From the NCBI GenBank assembly GCA_020635795.1, contig JACJZD010000007.1, positions 1 to 64,000 of the forward strand: a stretch of 64,000 nt of DNA. The letters run 5' to 3'. The first letter of the stretch is position 1, and each line of letters starts with the position of its first letter. Position numbers and translations under genes: made by a program. The stretch comes from Flavobacteriales bacterium. Its GTDB lineage: Bacteria; Bacteroidota; Bacteroidia; Flavobacteriales_E; Vicingaceae. Below the pieces are notes generated by a model, which had not been told where the DNA came from, made no database searches, and saw nothing but the letters and a program-made list of their open reading frames with translations. This document shows, in pieces, positions 7,158-16,713 of the stretch.

Positions 7158-7188
7158 TTTGCTAAGTGACCTAAATAAAATATATTTG
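7158..7188 (+). promoter_or_regulatory. Promoter of the TPR/PD40 cluster
   Basis: TTTG at 7158-7161, 19-base spacer, TATATTTG at 7181-7188. A second TATATTTG at 7154-7161 overlaps the -33 element, so two tandem starts are possible. Confidence 0.6.
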
Positions 7189-7211
7189 TAAAGTACATTT
7201 AAAAAAAATTG

Positions 7212-9581
7212 ATGAAAAAATTTGCCCTTTTAATTACACTAAGCTTCGTATACTTTTTTTCTATTGCTCAAGATTCTTTTAATCAAAAATTTCTTGAAGC
7301 AAATACCTTAATGGAAGAATCCATGTTTAATGTTGCACTTCCTATATGGTTAGACCTTCTTTCTCAAAAACCTGACAATTCAAACATCAATTATAAAATT
7401 GGGGTTTGTTACATCCATTCAGGTAATGAAAAGAAAAAAGCGTTGCCTTTTCTAAAAAAAGCCATTGAAAAAACCACATCTAACTACGACCCGTTTTCAT
7501 CTGCTGAAGATAAAGCACCAGTTGAAACAAATTTTTATTTAGCTAGAGCCTACCATTTAAATTACGAATTGGATTTGGCTATGACACATTACAATTCATT
7601 AAAAGAAAAAATAGGTAAAAAGCATTACTTATTTAATGAGTTAGAACATTACACTAAACAATGTGTTCATGCCAAAGAAGCAATGGCTAAGCCAGTAAAT
7701 ATTGAAATACAGAACTTAGGTAAAAGCATCAATACCATTTATCCTGAATACAGCCCAGTACTTTCTTTAGATGAATCTACCATATATTTTACCTCTCGTA
7801 GATTAAGACCTGATAGCTCAAACTATTTTATCAAAGATGTTTCCGACGGTCTGTATTATGAAGATATATATGTTTCGAATAATTACGATGGTGCGTGGAC
7901 TGAACCAGAATTAATAAATATTAATACAGAAGGGCATGAGGCGACAATTAATATTTCAATAGACGGACAAACATTATTTATTTACAAAGATGATAATGGA
8001 AATGGAAATTTATATTTCAGTAATTTAAATGAAAATGAATGGTCAACTCCTAAACTATTAGGTTCTGATATTAATTCAGATGCACAAGAGTCTCACGTTG
8101 CTGTTACTCCTGATGGAAACACCTTGTATTTTGTTAGTGATAGAAAAGGCGGCTTAGGTGGTCAAGATATTTATTTCTGCAATAAACTTCCAACTGGAGA
8201 ATGGGCTAAAGCTCAAAACATTGGTTCAGTAATAAATACGCCTTACAATGAAGATGGAGTATTTATTCATCCTGATGGTAAAACCCTATATTTTAGTTCT
8301 CATGGACATTCAAGTATTGGTGGTTACGATATTTTTTATTCTACTAAAGATAAAGAAGGCAATTGGTCAACCCCAGTTAACTTAGGTTACCCTGTTAATT
8401 CAACTGATGATGATGTGTTTTTTGTAACTTCGGCAGATGGAAAAAGAGGATACTATTCATCTTTCCAAGAAAAAGGATTTGGCGAAAAAGATATTTACAT
8501 GATTTCGTTAACAGATGCTGATGCAAAACCTCTTACACTTTTAACTGGTATTTTAAAAGTTATTGGTGAACCTGAAACCCCTGCCGACGCTCAAATTGTT
8601 ATTACTGATAATGCTACTGGTAATTTAATTGGTATATTCAAGCCACGTAAAAAAGATGGTAAATTCAGTATTATTTTAGAGCCTAACATCGATTATCATA
8701 TCGTTTACTCAGCCTTAACATTTAAACAAGAAGAAGATTTGTATGTTCCAGAAGTCTCTAGTTTCAAAGAAATTAATCGTGGAATTGATTTACAAGACAT
8801 CATATTTGGTGAAAAACAAAATGTAATTGACTATTTAAAAGGATTCTTAGAATACAAAAATTTGCTTTCAGCAGGAACAAAAATTAGTTTGTTAGATGAG
8901 AACGACAAGTTACTTGAATCTACCACTACTGATAAAAATGGTTTCTTTAAATTCAATAAACTGAATCCTAACGATTATTATTTAGTAAGGTTGGACGATG
9001 TTGATAAGAATTTTATTGACGATGCTAAAGTTTATATTGTTAATGAAAAAGGTGAAAAAGTGATGTTGGCTATTAAAAAATCTAAAAATAGAAGATTATT
9101 TAGGGCGCTACCAACTGATGAACTTAATAAATTAGCATTACTAAACGAAAAAGATAATAAAGATGTCAACGCTAATAACAATAATACAAATACAGTTGAC
9201 ATCAAGAACGTATTAGCTTCTTATCAAGAATTTTTCAATTACAATGTAAAAGAACTTAACGCTTCTAACGCAAAGTATATTGAGTTAATATCTAAAGTTG
9301 TTGAAAATGTTAATAGCGATAAGAAAGTTACAATTGAGATAGAAGCAAGTGCATCTAAAGTTCCAACTAAAACATTTAAATCGAACGATGCTTTAGCTAA
9401 AAACAGAGGAGAAGAAGCGAAAGAAGCTATAATCAATGCCTTAAAAGCAAAAGGTATTAATATGGATAAAGTAGTTTTCAAAAAAATAAAATCTCTTGTT
9501 CAAGGACCTTCTTATAAAGGTGATTTCGAAAATAAAGATGTTTATGAGAAGTATCAATATGTAATCATCACTGTTAAATAA
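7212..9581 (+). CDS. TPR / PD40 beta-propeller / CRD envelope protein, PorE-like (789 aa)
   Basis: Signal peptide at residues 1-20 (MKKFALLITLSFVYFFSIAQ). TPR-like helices at about 22-165. PD40/WD40-like propeller at about 170-440, with repeated blades such as TPDGNTLYFVSDRKGGLGGQ and HPDGKTLYFSSHGH, each followed by a DIYF/DIFY turn. CarboxypepD-regulatory-like segments at about 445-640. The last 120 residues (SYQEFFNYNVKEL ... YQYVIITVK) have the alpha/beta outline of an OmpA domain but lack the clear peptidoglycan-binding motif, so this domain seems degenerate. It is first of three tandem paralogues. The architecture resembles PorE of the T9SS; a cell-envelope or peptidoglycan-linked role is inferred. 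The ATG at 7212 is preferred over the adjacent TTG. Confidence 0.87.
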   Translation: MKKFALLITLSFVYFFSIAQDSFNQKFLEANTLMEESMFNVALPIWLDLLSQKPDNSNINYKIGVCYIHSGNEKKKALPFLKKAIEKTTSNYDPFSSAEDKAPVETNFYLARAYHLNYELDLAMTHYNSLKEKIGKKHYLFNELEHYTKQCVHAKEAMAKPVNIEIQNLGKSINTIYPEYSPVLSLDESTIYFTSRRLRPDSSNYFIKDVSDGLYYEDIYVSNNYDGAWTEPELININTEGHEATINISIDGQTLFIYKDDNGNGNLYFSNLNENEWSTPKLLGSDINSDAQESHVAVTPDGNTLYFVSDRKGGLGGQDIYFCNKLPTGEWAKAQNIGSVINTPYNEDGVFIHPDGKTLYFSSHGHSSIGGYDIFYSTKDKEGNWSTPVNLGYPVNSTDDDVFFVTSADGKRGYYSSFQEKGFGEKDIYMISLTDADAKPLTLLTGILKVIGEPETPADAQIVITDNATGNLIGIFKPRKKDGKFSIILEPNIDYHIVYSALTFKQEEDLYVPEVSSFKEINRGIDLQDIIFGEKQNVIDYLKGFLEYKNLLSAGTKISLLDENDKLLESTTTDKNGFFKFNKLNPNDYYLVRLDDVDKNFIDDAKVYIVNEKGEKVMLAIKKSKNRRLFRALPTDELNKLALLNEKDNKDVNANNNNTNTVDIKNVLASYQEFFNYNVKELNASNAKYIELISKVVENVNSDKKVTIEIEASASKVPTKTFKSNDALAKNRGEEAKEAIINALKAKGINMDKVVFKKIKSLVQGPSYKGDFENKDVYEKYQYVIITVK

Positions 9582-9595
9582 TAATTACGATTAAT

Positions 9596-11929
9596 ATGCT
9601 CCTAAATTTCAGAAATAGTTTTACAAAAAGTCTTTTAATTAAGACTTTTTGTGTTTTAGTTGGCTTCCTTTCTTTACTAAATGTAAATGGACAAGAAATC
9701 AATAAAAAAAAGACACTTCGTCAAGCAAGAAAGGCTTTATATAAAGAACAATATATTAATGCTCAAAACGAATACATGAAACTGGTAAATGCCGAACCAA
9801 CAAACGACATTTACAATTTTGAAGCTGGTTTAAGCTATTATTTATCTACTCATCAACAAACCAAGAGTATCCCTTTATTTGAAGCTGCTCTTCAAAATTC
9901 AAAAGAAGATACTATAGTAGAACTCTATTACTTTTTAGGTAAATCTTATCAATTAAACAGTGAATTTGAAAAAGCAAACGCATCATTTGAAAAATTTGAT
10001 CGTTTCATTGATCATCCTACAAAGTCTGGGAAGATGTTAAAAAATGATGTTAACCGTGAAATAGAAAACAACAAAAACGGCATCAACTATCTAACAAATA
10101 AAAATGACAAAGTATTTATTGAGAACATTGGCGAAAAAGTAAACTCTATAGATAGAGAATATGCACCTGTAATCAATAAAAATGGAGATATTTTATTATT
10201 TACTTCTAGAAGAAACTATAAAGGAAATAAAAAAGATAAGGGAGATTTACTTCCTTATGAAGATATTTACGCCGCTAAAAAAACAGAAGCTGGCTGGAAT
10301 TTATTAACTGATAAAGCTGAATTAAAGAAATATTTACCTGACAACGTAAACACTAAAAAACATGATGCAAGTATTACTTATTCAACCGATGGTAATACCA
10401 TATTTACTTATAAAAAAGATGCTATCTGGCAATCTAATTTTAAAGACGGAAGCTGGTCAACACTGAAAAAACTTGACGACAAAATTAACGCTAGTAAATT
10501 TAATGTACCAAGTGTTACTATTTCTGCTGATGGAACAACCATGTTTTTTGTTTCTACAAAAAAGGATGGTATTGGAGGAAAAGATATTTATAAATCCGTT
10601 AAAAAATCAAACGGCGAATGGGAATTACCTGTCTTATTAAGCAATAACATTAATACCGTTGATGATGAAGATGCTCCTTATTTAACCGAAGATGGAAAAA
10701 CATTATATTTCTCATCAACTGGTCATGCAACAATGGGTGGTTACGATATTTATAAATCAGAACTTGTTAACGGCGAATGGAGTTTGGCTGAAAATTTAGG
10801 TTTCCCTTATAATTCACCTGCTGACGACATCTATTTTATTGTCGATAAATCAAATGAGAACGGCTTTTTCTCATCTTCAAGAGTTGAAGGAAATGGAACT
10901 TTTGATATTTATAGCTTCTCTGCAACTTGTAAAAACCTTGAGAATACTGAAATTAGAGGTATAGTTTACAACAACGAACTTAAACAACCTATAAAAAGCA
11001 CTTTAACTCTTACCAATTTAAGTACAAACAAAGAAGAAACTAGTGCAACTTCATTGAGTACAAATGGTAAATTTTTATTGGTTGCTAAACCAGAAAGTCA
11101 ATATAATTTATCAATAGTTGCAGAAGGATTTAATCCTCAAACAATAAAAATTAGCACACCTAAACAATGTGATTATTTTCAGTTATTTAGTGAGATTAGT
11201 CTAGAAAAAGCAAAAGTAAATGGAGAAGATGTTCAAATAGCTACTTTACGTAACTCTTTCTTTAATAGTGAAGAAGCAAAAAACAACCCAGCATTTACTG
11301 GAATTGACACTGCCTCTATTTCAAAAGAAGTTCCATTAGTTAAAGTTGAAACTGATAACAATTATACCACTGACAAGGAATTGATTGCTCTATCTAGGAA
11401 ACTAGACCCTAAAACTACTGCTGAATTTACTATGATTTCTGACACTATAAAAGTGGATAGACTAGTTGTTACAAATACAACCAACACTCCTGCATTTGGT
11501 CCTATTTATTTCGATTTTGATAAACACAATTTATCAAACGACGCAAAAAAAGAATTGGATAAAATTATAAACTTCCTTAAAACAGAAGAAGGAAAAGAAA
11601 TGGTATTGAACATTAAAGGTCATACCGATGGAAAGAGAGACATGGAACTAAACCAAAAGATTTTTGCAAAACGTAAAATAACTTTTACCAAAGAAGCATC
11701 AGAACAACGTAGTAAAAATTACAATATTGAACTCTCGAAACAAAGAGCAGAAACAACCGTTAAATACTTAAAACAAAAAGGGATTAAAGCCATTCAAATT
11801 ACAACTGAAGCTGTTGGCGAAGAAGAACCTTCTAAACCAAATTTAAATTCAGATGGAAGTAACAATCTAGAAAACCAAAAACTAAACCGACGAGTTACCT
11901 TTAAATTGAATAAACAAAGTGTTCTGTAA
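9596..11929 (+). CDS. TPR / PD40 / OmpA-family envelope protein, PorE-like (777 aa)
   Basis: Signal peptide at about residues 1-33 (ending LLNVNGQ). TPR region at about 35-165. PD40 propeller at about 175-445 (ADGTTMFFVSTKKDGIGGKD, EDGKTLYFSSTGHATMGGYD). A CRD-like module at about 450-545. C-terminal OmpA-like domain at about 635-777: PIYFDFDKHNLSNDAKKELD, NIKGHTDG, LSKQRAETTVKYLKQKGI and NRRVTFKL are the peptidoglycan-binding signatures. This is the full PorE-like domain order, so it probably anchors an envelope complex to peptidoglycan. It begins 14 bases after the previous paralogue. A perfect 12-bp hairpin lies inside its signal-peptide coding region (9623-9652). Confidence 0.9.
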   Translation: MLLNFRNSFTKSLLIKTFCVLVGFLSLLNVNGQEINKKKTLRQARKALYKEQYINAQNEYMKLVNAEPTNDIYNFEAGLSYYLSTHQQTKSIPLFEAALQNSKEDTIVELYYFLGKSYQLNSEFEKANASFEKFDRFIDHPTKSGKMLKNDVNREIENNKNGINYLTNKNDKVFIENIGEKVNSIDREYAPVINKNGDILLFTSRRNYKGNKKDKGDLLPYEDIYAAKKTEAGWNLLTDKAELKKYLPDNVNTKKHDASITYSTDGNTIFTYKKDAIWQSNFKDGSWSTLKKLDDKINASKFNVPSVTISADGTTMFFVSTKKDGIGGKDIYKSVKKSNGEWELPVLLSNNINTVDDEDAPYLTEDGKTLYFSSTGHATMGGYDIYKSELVNGEWSLAENLGFPYNSPADDIYFIVDKSNENGFFSSSRVEGNGTFDIYSFSATCKNLENTEIRGIVYNNELKQPIKSTLTLTNLSTNKEETSATSLSTNGKFLLVAKPESQYNLSIVAEGFNPQTIKISTPKQCDYFQLFSEISLEKAKVNGEDVQIATLRNSFFNSEEAKNNPAFTGIDTASISKEVPLVKVETDNNYTTDKELIALSRKLDPKTTAEFTMISDTIKVDRLVVTNTTNTPAFGPIYFDFDKHNLSNDAKKELDKIINFLKTEEGKEMVLNIKGHTDGKRDMELNQKIFAKRKITFTKEASEQRSKNYNIELSKQRAETTVKYLKQKGIKAIQITTEAVGEEEPSKPNLNSDGSNNLENQKLNRRVTFKLNKQSVL
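9623..9652. repeat. Perfect 12-bp hairpin inside the second PorE-like gene
   Basis: ACAAAAAGTCTT (9623-9634), loop TTAATT, AAGACTTTTTGT (9641-9652), followed by a T-rich run. It lies 10 codons into the gene and 41 bases after the upstream stop. It could act as an internal attenuator or partial terminator between the first two paralogues. Confidence 0.55.
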
Positions 11930-11987
11930 CTTTATTAATGGTTAACTTTATTGTTTGGTATTGATTTTGTTATTGTATGAATAAACA

Positions 11988-13538
11988 TTGATTTTGAAAA
12001 GAATTAAGAAACATATCCTATTAACATTAGCTGTTTTACTAACGTTAACAAGTTTTGCCCAAAAAGCTGACCCCGCTGATGCTGAAGAACACTTTAAGTT
12101 TCATAATTATATCGATGCATTAATCGTTTATAAAAAACTTATTGAAAAAGATCCTAAAAATGCTGATTATCCTTACAAAGCAGGTTACTGTATTTTACAT
12201 ACTGATAGAGATAAAAGTGAAGCCATAAAGTTTCTTGAAACTGCATCAGAAAGAAAATCAGACCCTGATGTAGATTTTTATTTGGCTAAAGCCTACCATT
12301 ACAACATGAAACTTGACGAAGCTTTAGATGCTTTTGAGAAATACCAAAAATCTGGGGCAGGAACAAAACAAACTGAAGTTGCTAGAGAAATTGAAATGGT
12401 TAAAAATGCCATGTTATTGGTAAAATCACCTATTGATGTATCTTTCGAGAATGCTGGAGACAAAATCAATACTGAATATCCTGATTATTACCCTCTAGTT
12501 ACCCCTGATGAATCTTACTTATTTTTTACTTCAAGAAGAAAAGGTGTTATGGGTGGTGCTCGTGAATTTGATGGTTATTATTCATCTGATGTATTTTACA
12601 CTAAAGTTGAAAATGGTGAATTTATTCCTGCAAAAGGAGCTGGTGCAATGGTTAATTCAATTTATGACGAACAAGCCGTAGGTTTATCATACAACGCAGA
12701 CAAACTATTTGTCTATATGGATAACATCAAAGAATTTGGGGACATCTACGAGTCTAAAATGTCGTCGGGGAAGTTTAAGAAAATAGAAAAACTTGGTGAG
12801 GCCATCAATTCAAAAGGATTTGAAAGTTCTGCAACCATTTCTGCAGATGAAAACATTTTATTTTTTGCAAGTAGACGAGATGATGGTTTAGGCGAAAAAG
12901 ACATTTATATGACAAGAAAACTTCCAACAGGTGATTGGGCTGAACCTCAAAACTTAGGAAGTACCATTAACACTCCTTACGATGAAGATTTCCCGAACTT
13001 ATTTTATGATGGAAAAACACTCTATTTCTCTTCAAAAGGACATAACAGTATGGGTGGATACGATTATTTTAAATCAACTTGGGATGAAGCAACAAATACT
13101 TGGTCAAAGCCACAAAATTTAGGATACCCATTAAATACCCCTGAAGATAATTTATGTATATCGTTTATCGAAGATCAAAGTCATGCCTATATTTCAACTT
13201 GGAGAAAAGATAGCAAAGGCGAGAAAGACATTTACAAAGTAACTTTTAATGAAATAGATTCTCGTCAAACCATTATCAAATCAAAAGTGATTGCACAAGG
13301 GTCAACCGAAGCTATAAAAGATGCACTAATAAATGTTGTAGATGTTAGAACACAAGAAGAAATAGGCAACTACACTCCAAACCCAAAAAGTGGAGCATTT
13401 ACCATTATATTAAAACCTGGAACCTATCAGGTTTTAATTGATGCCCCTGGTTATGCTCCAAAAACAGAAAATGTAACAATACTAGGCAAAAGTGATTTCA
13501 TCGCTTTTAAAGAACAAGAATTTGTTGTTACACCTTAA
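11988..13538 (+). CDS. TPR / PD40 protein without OmpA domain, non-ATG start (516 aa)
   Basis: Third tandem paralogue. Signal peptide KRIKKHILLTLAVLLTLTSFAQ, TPR helices at about 30-145, PD40 propeller at about 155-425 (TPDESYLFFTSRRKGVMGG, SADENILFFASRRDDGLGEK, YDGKTLYFSSKGHNSMGGYD), and one CRD-like module at the end. The OmpA domain present in the gene at 9596 is absent. No ATG is available: an in-frame TAA lies at 11982-11984, and the signal peptide is read from TTG at 11988 or 11994. A TTG start is therefore required, which may keep expression low. A role with its two neighbours in an envelope assembly is inferred from synteny. Confidence 0.85.
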   Translation: MILKRIKKHILLTLAVLLTLTSFAQKADPADAEEHFKFHNYIDALIVYKKLIEKDPKNADYPYKAGYCILHTDRDKSEAIKFLETASERKSDPDVDFYLAKAYHYNMKLDEALDAFEKYQKSGAGTKQTEVAREIEMVKNAMLLVKSPIDVSFENAGDKINTEYPDYYPLVTPDESYLFFTSRRKGVMGGAREFDGYYSSDVFYTKVENGEFIPAKGAGAMVNSIYDEQAVGLSYNADKLFVYMDNIKEFGDIYESKMSSGKFKKIEKLGEAINSKGFESSATISADENILFFASRRDDGLGEKDIYMTRKLPTGDWAEPQNLGSTINTPYDEDFPNLFYDGKTLYFSSKGHNSMGGYDYFKSTWDEATNTWSKPQNLGYPLNTPEDNLCISFIEDQSHAYISTWRKDSKGEKDIYKVTFNEIDSRQTIIKSKVIAQGSTEAIKDALINVVDVRTQEEIGNYTPNPKSGAFTIILKPGTYQVLIDAPGYAPKTENVTILGKSDFIAFKEQEFVVTP

Positions 13539-13564
13539 TTTCTTTAAAAAACATACACAAAATA

Positions 13565-14332
13565 ATGAAGCTAAAATTAGCCAAACCCATTGCATTTTTT
13601 GACTTAGAGACAACTGGTGTTGATGTAGCAACCGATAGAATTGTAGAAATTTCGATAGTTAAATTAATGCCAAATGGCGATAAAGAAATTAAGACTAAAC
13701 TCATAAATCCAACCATTCCTATACCTCTTGAGTCTTCGGCTGTACATGGAATTACAGATGCAGATGTTGCTAACAAACAAACATTTAAAGAAGTTGCGAA
13801 AGAATTAGCAAAATTTATTGAAGGTTGTGATTTAGCTGGTTTTAATTCAAACAAGTTTGATGTTCCGCTTTTAGCTGAAGAATTTCTCAGGGCCGATGTT
13901 GATTTTGATATCTCAAAACGTAGTTTAGTAGATGTTCAAAACATCTTTCATAAAATGGAACAACGAACGCTCTCTGCTGCATACCAGTTTTATTGTTCAA
14001 AAAATTTAGACAATGCTCATAGTGCCGAAGCAGATACCATGGCTACTTACGAAATTTTAGAAGCTCAGATTGAAAAATACGATGAATTAAAAAATGATGT
14101 GAAGTTTTTAGCCGAATTCTCGCAACGAACTAACAATGCCGATTTAATTGGTAGAATTATATTTGATGAAAATGGTAAAGAAGTTTTTAATTTTGGGAAA
14201 CATAAAGGTAAATTAGTTGAACACATTTTAGAAGTTGAACCTGGTTATTACAGTTGGATGATGAATGGTGACTTCCCATTATACACAAAAAAAGTATTGA
14301 CAAACATTAGATTAAGAGCTTTAAAAAAGTAA
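13565..14332 (+). CDS. DnaQ-like DEDDh 3'-5' exonuclease (255 aa)
   Basis: N-terminal exonuclease domain (about residues 8-175) with ExoI FFDLETTG (Asp and Glu metal ligands), ExoII NSNKFDVPLLAEE, and ExoIII HSAEADTMAT (catalytic His and Asp). Residues about 200-255 form a small extra domain with FNFGKHKGKLVEHI, the DUF3820/quorum-type FGKHKG motif found on some exonucleases. It could proofread for DNA polymerase III or act in RNA or DNA trimming; which substrate is not clear. It lies 26 bases after the PD40 gene and one base before the FAH gene, so the last two are co-transcribed. Confidence 0.88.
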   Translation: MKLKLAKPIAFFDLETTGVDVATDRIVEISIVKLMPNGDKEIKTKLINPTIPIPLESSAVHGITDADVANKQTFKEVAKELAKFIEGCDLAGFNSNKFDVPLLAEEFLRADVDFDISKRSLVDVQNIFHKMEQRTLSAAYQFYCSKNLDNAHSAEADTMATYEILEAQIEKYDELKNDVKFLAEFSQRTNNADLIGRIIFDENGKEVFNFGKHKGKLVEHILEVEPGYYSWMMNGDFPLYTKKVLTNIRLRALKK

Positions 14333-14333
14333 T

Positions 14334-14945
14334 ATGAAAATCATTTGTATTGGTCGTAATTACATTGACCACGCTAAGGAACTCAATAATCCTATACCCA
14401 AAGAACCTGTATTCTTTTTAAAACCCGATACAGCCTTGATTCAACCTAGAACCCCCTTTATTTATCCAAGCTTTACTAACGACTTACACCATGAAGTTGA
14501 ACTTGTAGTAAGAATTAATAAAATTGGAAAACACATTGAAGAACGATTTGCCCACAAATACTATAATGAAATCTCTGTAGGTGTTGATTTTACAGCTCGA
14601 GATGTTCAACAACAATGTAAAGAAAAAGGATTGCCTTGGGAAAAAGCAAAAGCTTTTGATGGCTCTGCTCCTACTGGGAAATTTGTTGACATTTCAGCAT
14701 TTGATGACATTAATAACTTAAACTTTAGTATTCAAATAAATGGTGAAACAAAGCAAATTGGGAATACTAAGGATATGATTTTCAACATCAACCAAATTAT
14801 ATCTTATGTATCTCAATTTTTTACCTTAAAAATCGGAGACTACATTTTTACTGGTACACCTGCTGGTGTTGGTCCTGTAAAAATTGATGATAGGATTGAT
14901 TGTTTTATTGAAGATAAAAAATTGCTTTCTTTTAATATCAAATAA
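14334..14945 (+). CDS. Fumarylacetoacetate hydrolase family protein (203 aa)
   Basis: Short FAH fold of FAHD1 / acylpyruvase or oxaloacetate decarboxylase type. It shows IGRNYIDHAKELNN at the start, HHEVELVVRI with the acidic metal ligand, GVDFTARDVQQ, and FTGTPAGVGPVKIDD near the end. The family cleaves or decarboxylates beta-keto acids with Mg2+ in the cytoplasm. At about 200 residues it is the normal size for the single-domain form. The start ATG at 14334 is one base after the exonuclease stop (TAATATG), indicating coupling. Exact substrate not determinable from sequence. Confidence 0.9.
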   Translation: MKIICIGRNYIDHAKELNNPIPKEPVFFLKPDTALIQPRTPFIYPSFTNDLHHEVELVVRINKIGKHIEERFAHKYYNEISVGVDFTARDVQQQCKEKGLPWEKAKAFDGSAPTGKFVDISAFDDINNLNFSIQINGETKQIGNTKDMIFNINQIISYVSQFFTLKIGDYIFTGTPAGVGPVKIDDRIDCFIEDKKLLSFNIK

Positions 14946-14947
14946 CT

Positions 14948-16522
14948 TTATCCTTTTAATCTTTTAATACTTCTCTCAATATAGGCTTGTGAAGTAAGTA
15001 ATGCGTCTTGTATTCGTTTAGCATATCTTATGCTATCCAAAACCTCCTTGTGCTTTTCTTCAATGATGTGTTTCTGTTTTTCAACAATAACATTTTGGTT
15101 TTCAATTACAAGTTTCTGCCGGTTAGTTACTTTAAATCGATTATACATAAATCCTGCAAAAATGAGTACTAAAATCAAGCCTCCATACAATGCTATTCGT
15201 TTTGTTTTTTCTTGTTTAAGTTGAGTTTTTTGAACAAGAATTTGAGCTTGAATTATTTTCTTTTCTTCTGCATTTTTAATACTATCTGCAACCGCTTGTT
15301 TTTCATAACTATATTGTAATTGGCTTCGTATTGCCTCTTTTTTGTTATTATCATTAATCATGCTATCATGCATTAATGACCTAAGCTCGTACATTTCTAG
15401 AGCTTGTTTATAATTTCCCTTATCCTTATTTACAGTATATAATAGTGCAGCGGCATCCCTTATTGCCTCAATATAACCTCCCTCTTTTGCATATTTCATT
15501 GCCAACAACCCAAAATATTCAGCATCCTTATACTTTTTTTGTTTGATGTTTAGGTTTCCTAAATTTATCCCTGATATCGCAATTAAGTTTATATTATTTA
15601 GCTGAATATTTAAATGCATACTCTTTTTAAAATAGCTCTCAGCAAGATGCAGCTCATTGTCATTAAAATAAATTAATCCCAAGTTGTTGTAACAATTTGC
15701 CACACCATTATGTTCACCAATAGAATCTAACGTAGATATTGCTTTTAAATAAAACTCTATTGCTTGTTTTTTTAAATTTTTTAGCCTGTATATATCTGCT
15801 AAATTAATAAAGGTATAACCCAAGCCATGTATGTCATTAATCTCAATCTTTAAATCCATCGATTCTAACAACAGCTTTTCTGCTTGGTCTAAATCATTAT
15901 TTCGACTGTATATTAAACTTAAATTATTCAACACCAAGGCAATTCCCTTTTTGTTTTTTAACTCTTGATTTAGTTTGAGTGCTTTTTGATAATATTCAAC
16001 TGCTTTAGGAATATTACCTTGATAACGAAATATATACCCCATATTGTTATAAGTATCGGCCAATCCTACCCTATCTTTAATTTCGTTAAACACAAATAAA
16101 CATTTGTTGTAATAAAATAATGCACTATCCGTTTTTCCTTGTATATCTAAATAGTATGCTATATTATTTAAACATGCTCCAAGTAGTTTTTTATAATAAA
16201 ATACTTCTTCTTTTTTGAAATCTTTTTTTGTGTTTAGTTTGTTTGAAACTTGTAAATAAATTTCATCATTATATTTTGGCCACACATTATCGTCCCAACA
16301 ATCTTCAACTATAGCTGCTAATGCAGATAGTTTTACAGTGTCGACATTGGCTTTATGGTAAATTTTAAGGCAAGAATCAATAAGTAACTTATCGTTTTCA
16401 CTTAACTCTTTAAGATTTAATGCTTCAACCAAATAGAAGGATTTATCTGCATAGGTCTGTGCTTTCAACTCAAAAAAATTAAAAACAACTAAAAATATTA
16501 TAATACTATTTATCCTAAACAT
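14948..16522 (-). CDS. TPR signalling protein with TM and SpoIIE-type linker but no output domain (524 aa)
   Basis: Signal peptide at residues 1-22 (ending FELKAQ). Eight or more TPR units at about 75-370 (GLADTYNNMGYIFRYQGN, GIALVLNNLSLIY, HGLGYTFINLADIYRLKN, NGVANCYNNLGLIYF). One membrane segment at about 445-463 (IALYGGLILVLIFAGFMYN). A coiled-coil follows, and the protein ends with VLDSIRYAKRIQDALLTSQA then a short tail. In Bacteroidota that SIxYAkRIQxAlL linker normally precedes a SpoIIE/PP2C phosphatase or kinase domain. Here the frame stops about 15 residues later, and the convergent FAH gene follows after 2 bases. It looks like a truncated or receptor-only member. Function unknown; possibly a partner for an output protein encoded elsewhere. 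Confidence 0.83.
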   Translation of the reverse strand: MFRINSIIIFLVVFNFFELKAQTYADKSFYLVEALNLKELSENDKLLIDSCLKIYHKANVDTVKLSALAAIVEDCWDDNVWPKYNDEIYLQVSNKLNTKKDFKKEEVFYYKKLLGACLNNIAYYLDIQGKTDSALFYYNKCLFVFNEIKDRVGLADTYNNMGYIFRYQGNIPKAVEYYQKALKLNQELKNKKGIALVLNNLSLIYSRNNDLDQAEKLLLESMDLKIEINDIHGLGYTFINLADIYRLKNLKKQAIEFYLKAISTLDSIGEHNGVANCYNNLGLIYFNDNELHLAESYFKKSMHLNIQLNNINLIAISGINLGNLNIKQKKYKDAEYFGLLAMKYAKEGGYIEAIRDAAALLYTVNKDKGNYKQALEMYELRSLMHDSMINDNNKKEAIRSQLQYSYEKQAVADSIKNAEEKKIIQAQILVQKTQLKQEKTKRIALYGGLILVLIFAGFMYNRFKVTNRQKLVIENQNVIVEKQKHIIEEKHKEVLDSIRYAKRIQDALLTSQAYIERSIKRLKG

Positions 16523-16713
16523 TGAAACCTATTTAACACAAAGCTAATTTAAAGATATTTATTACATTTTCAACTTCAAATATCAATTAACAAAATCCAA
16601 AAAACTGCTATTTTGTCATTAAAAACCTCAATAAACTGCCATAAATTCACATAAATTCAACAAAATAGCAATTGGTTAATTTTTTGACAAGCGTTAATCA
16701 AAACTTACACTTT

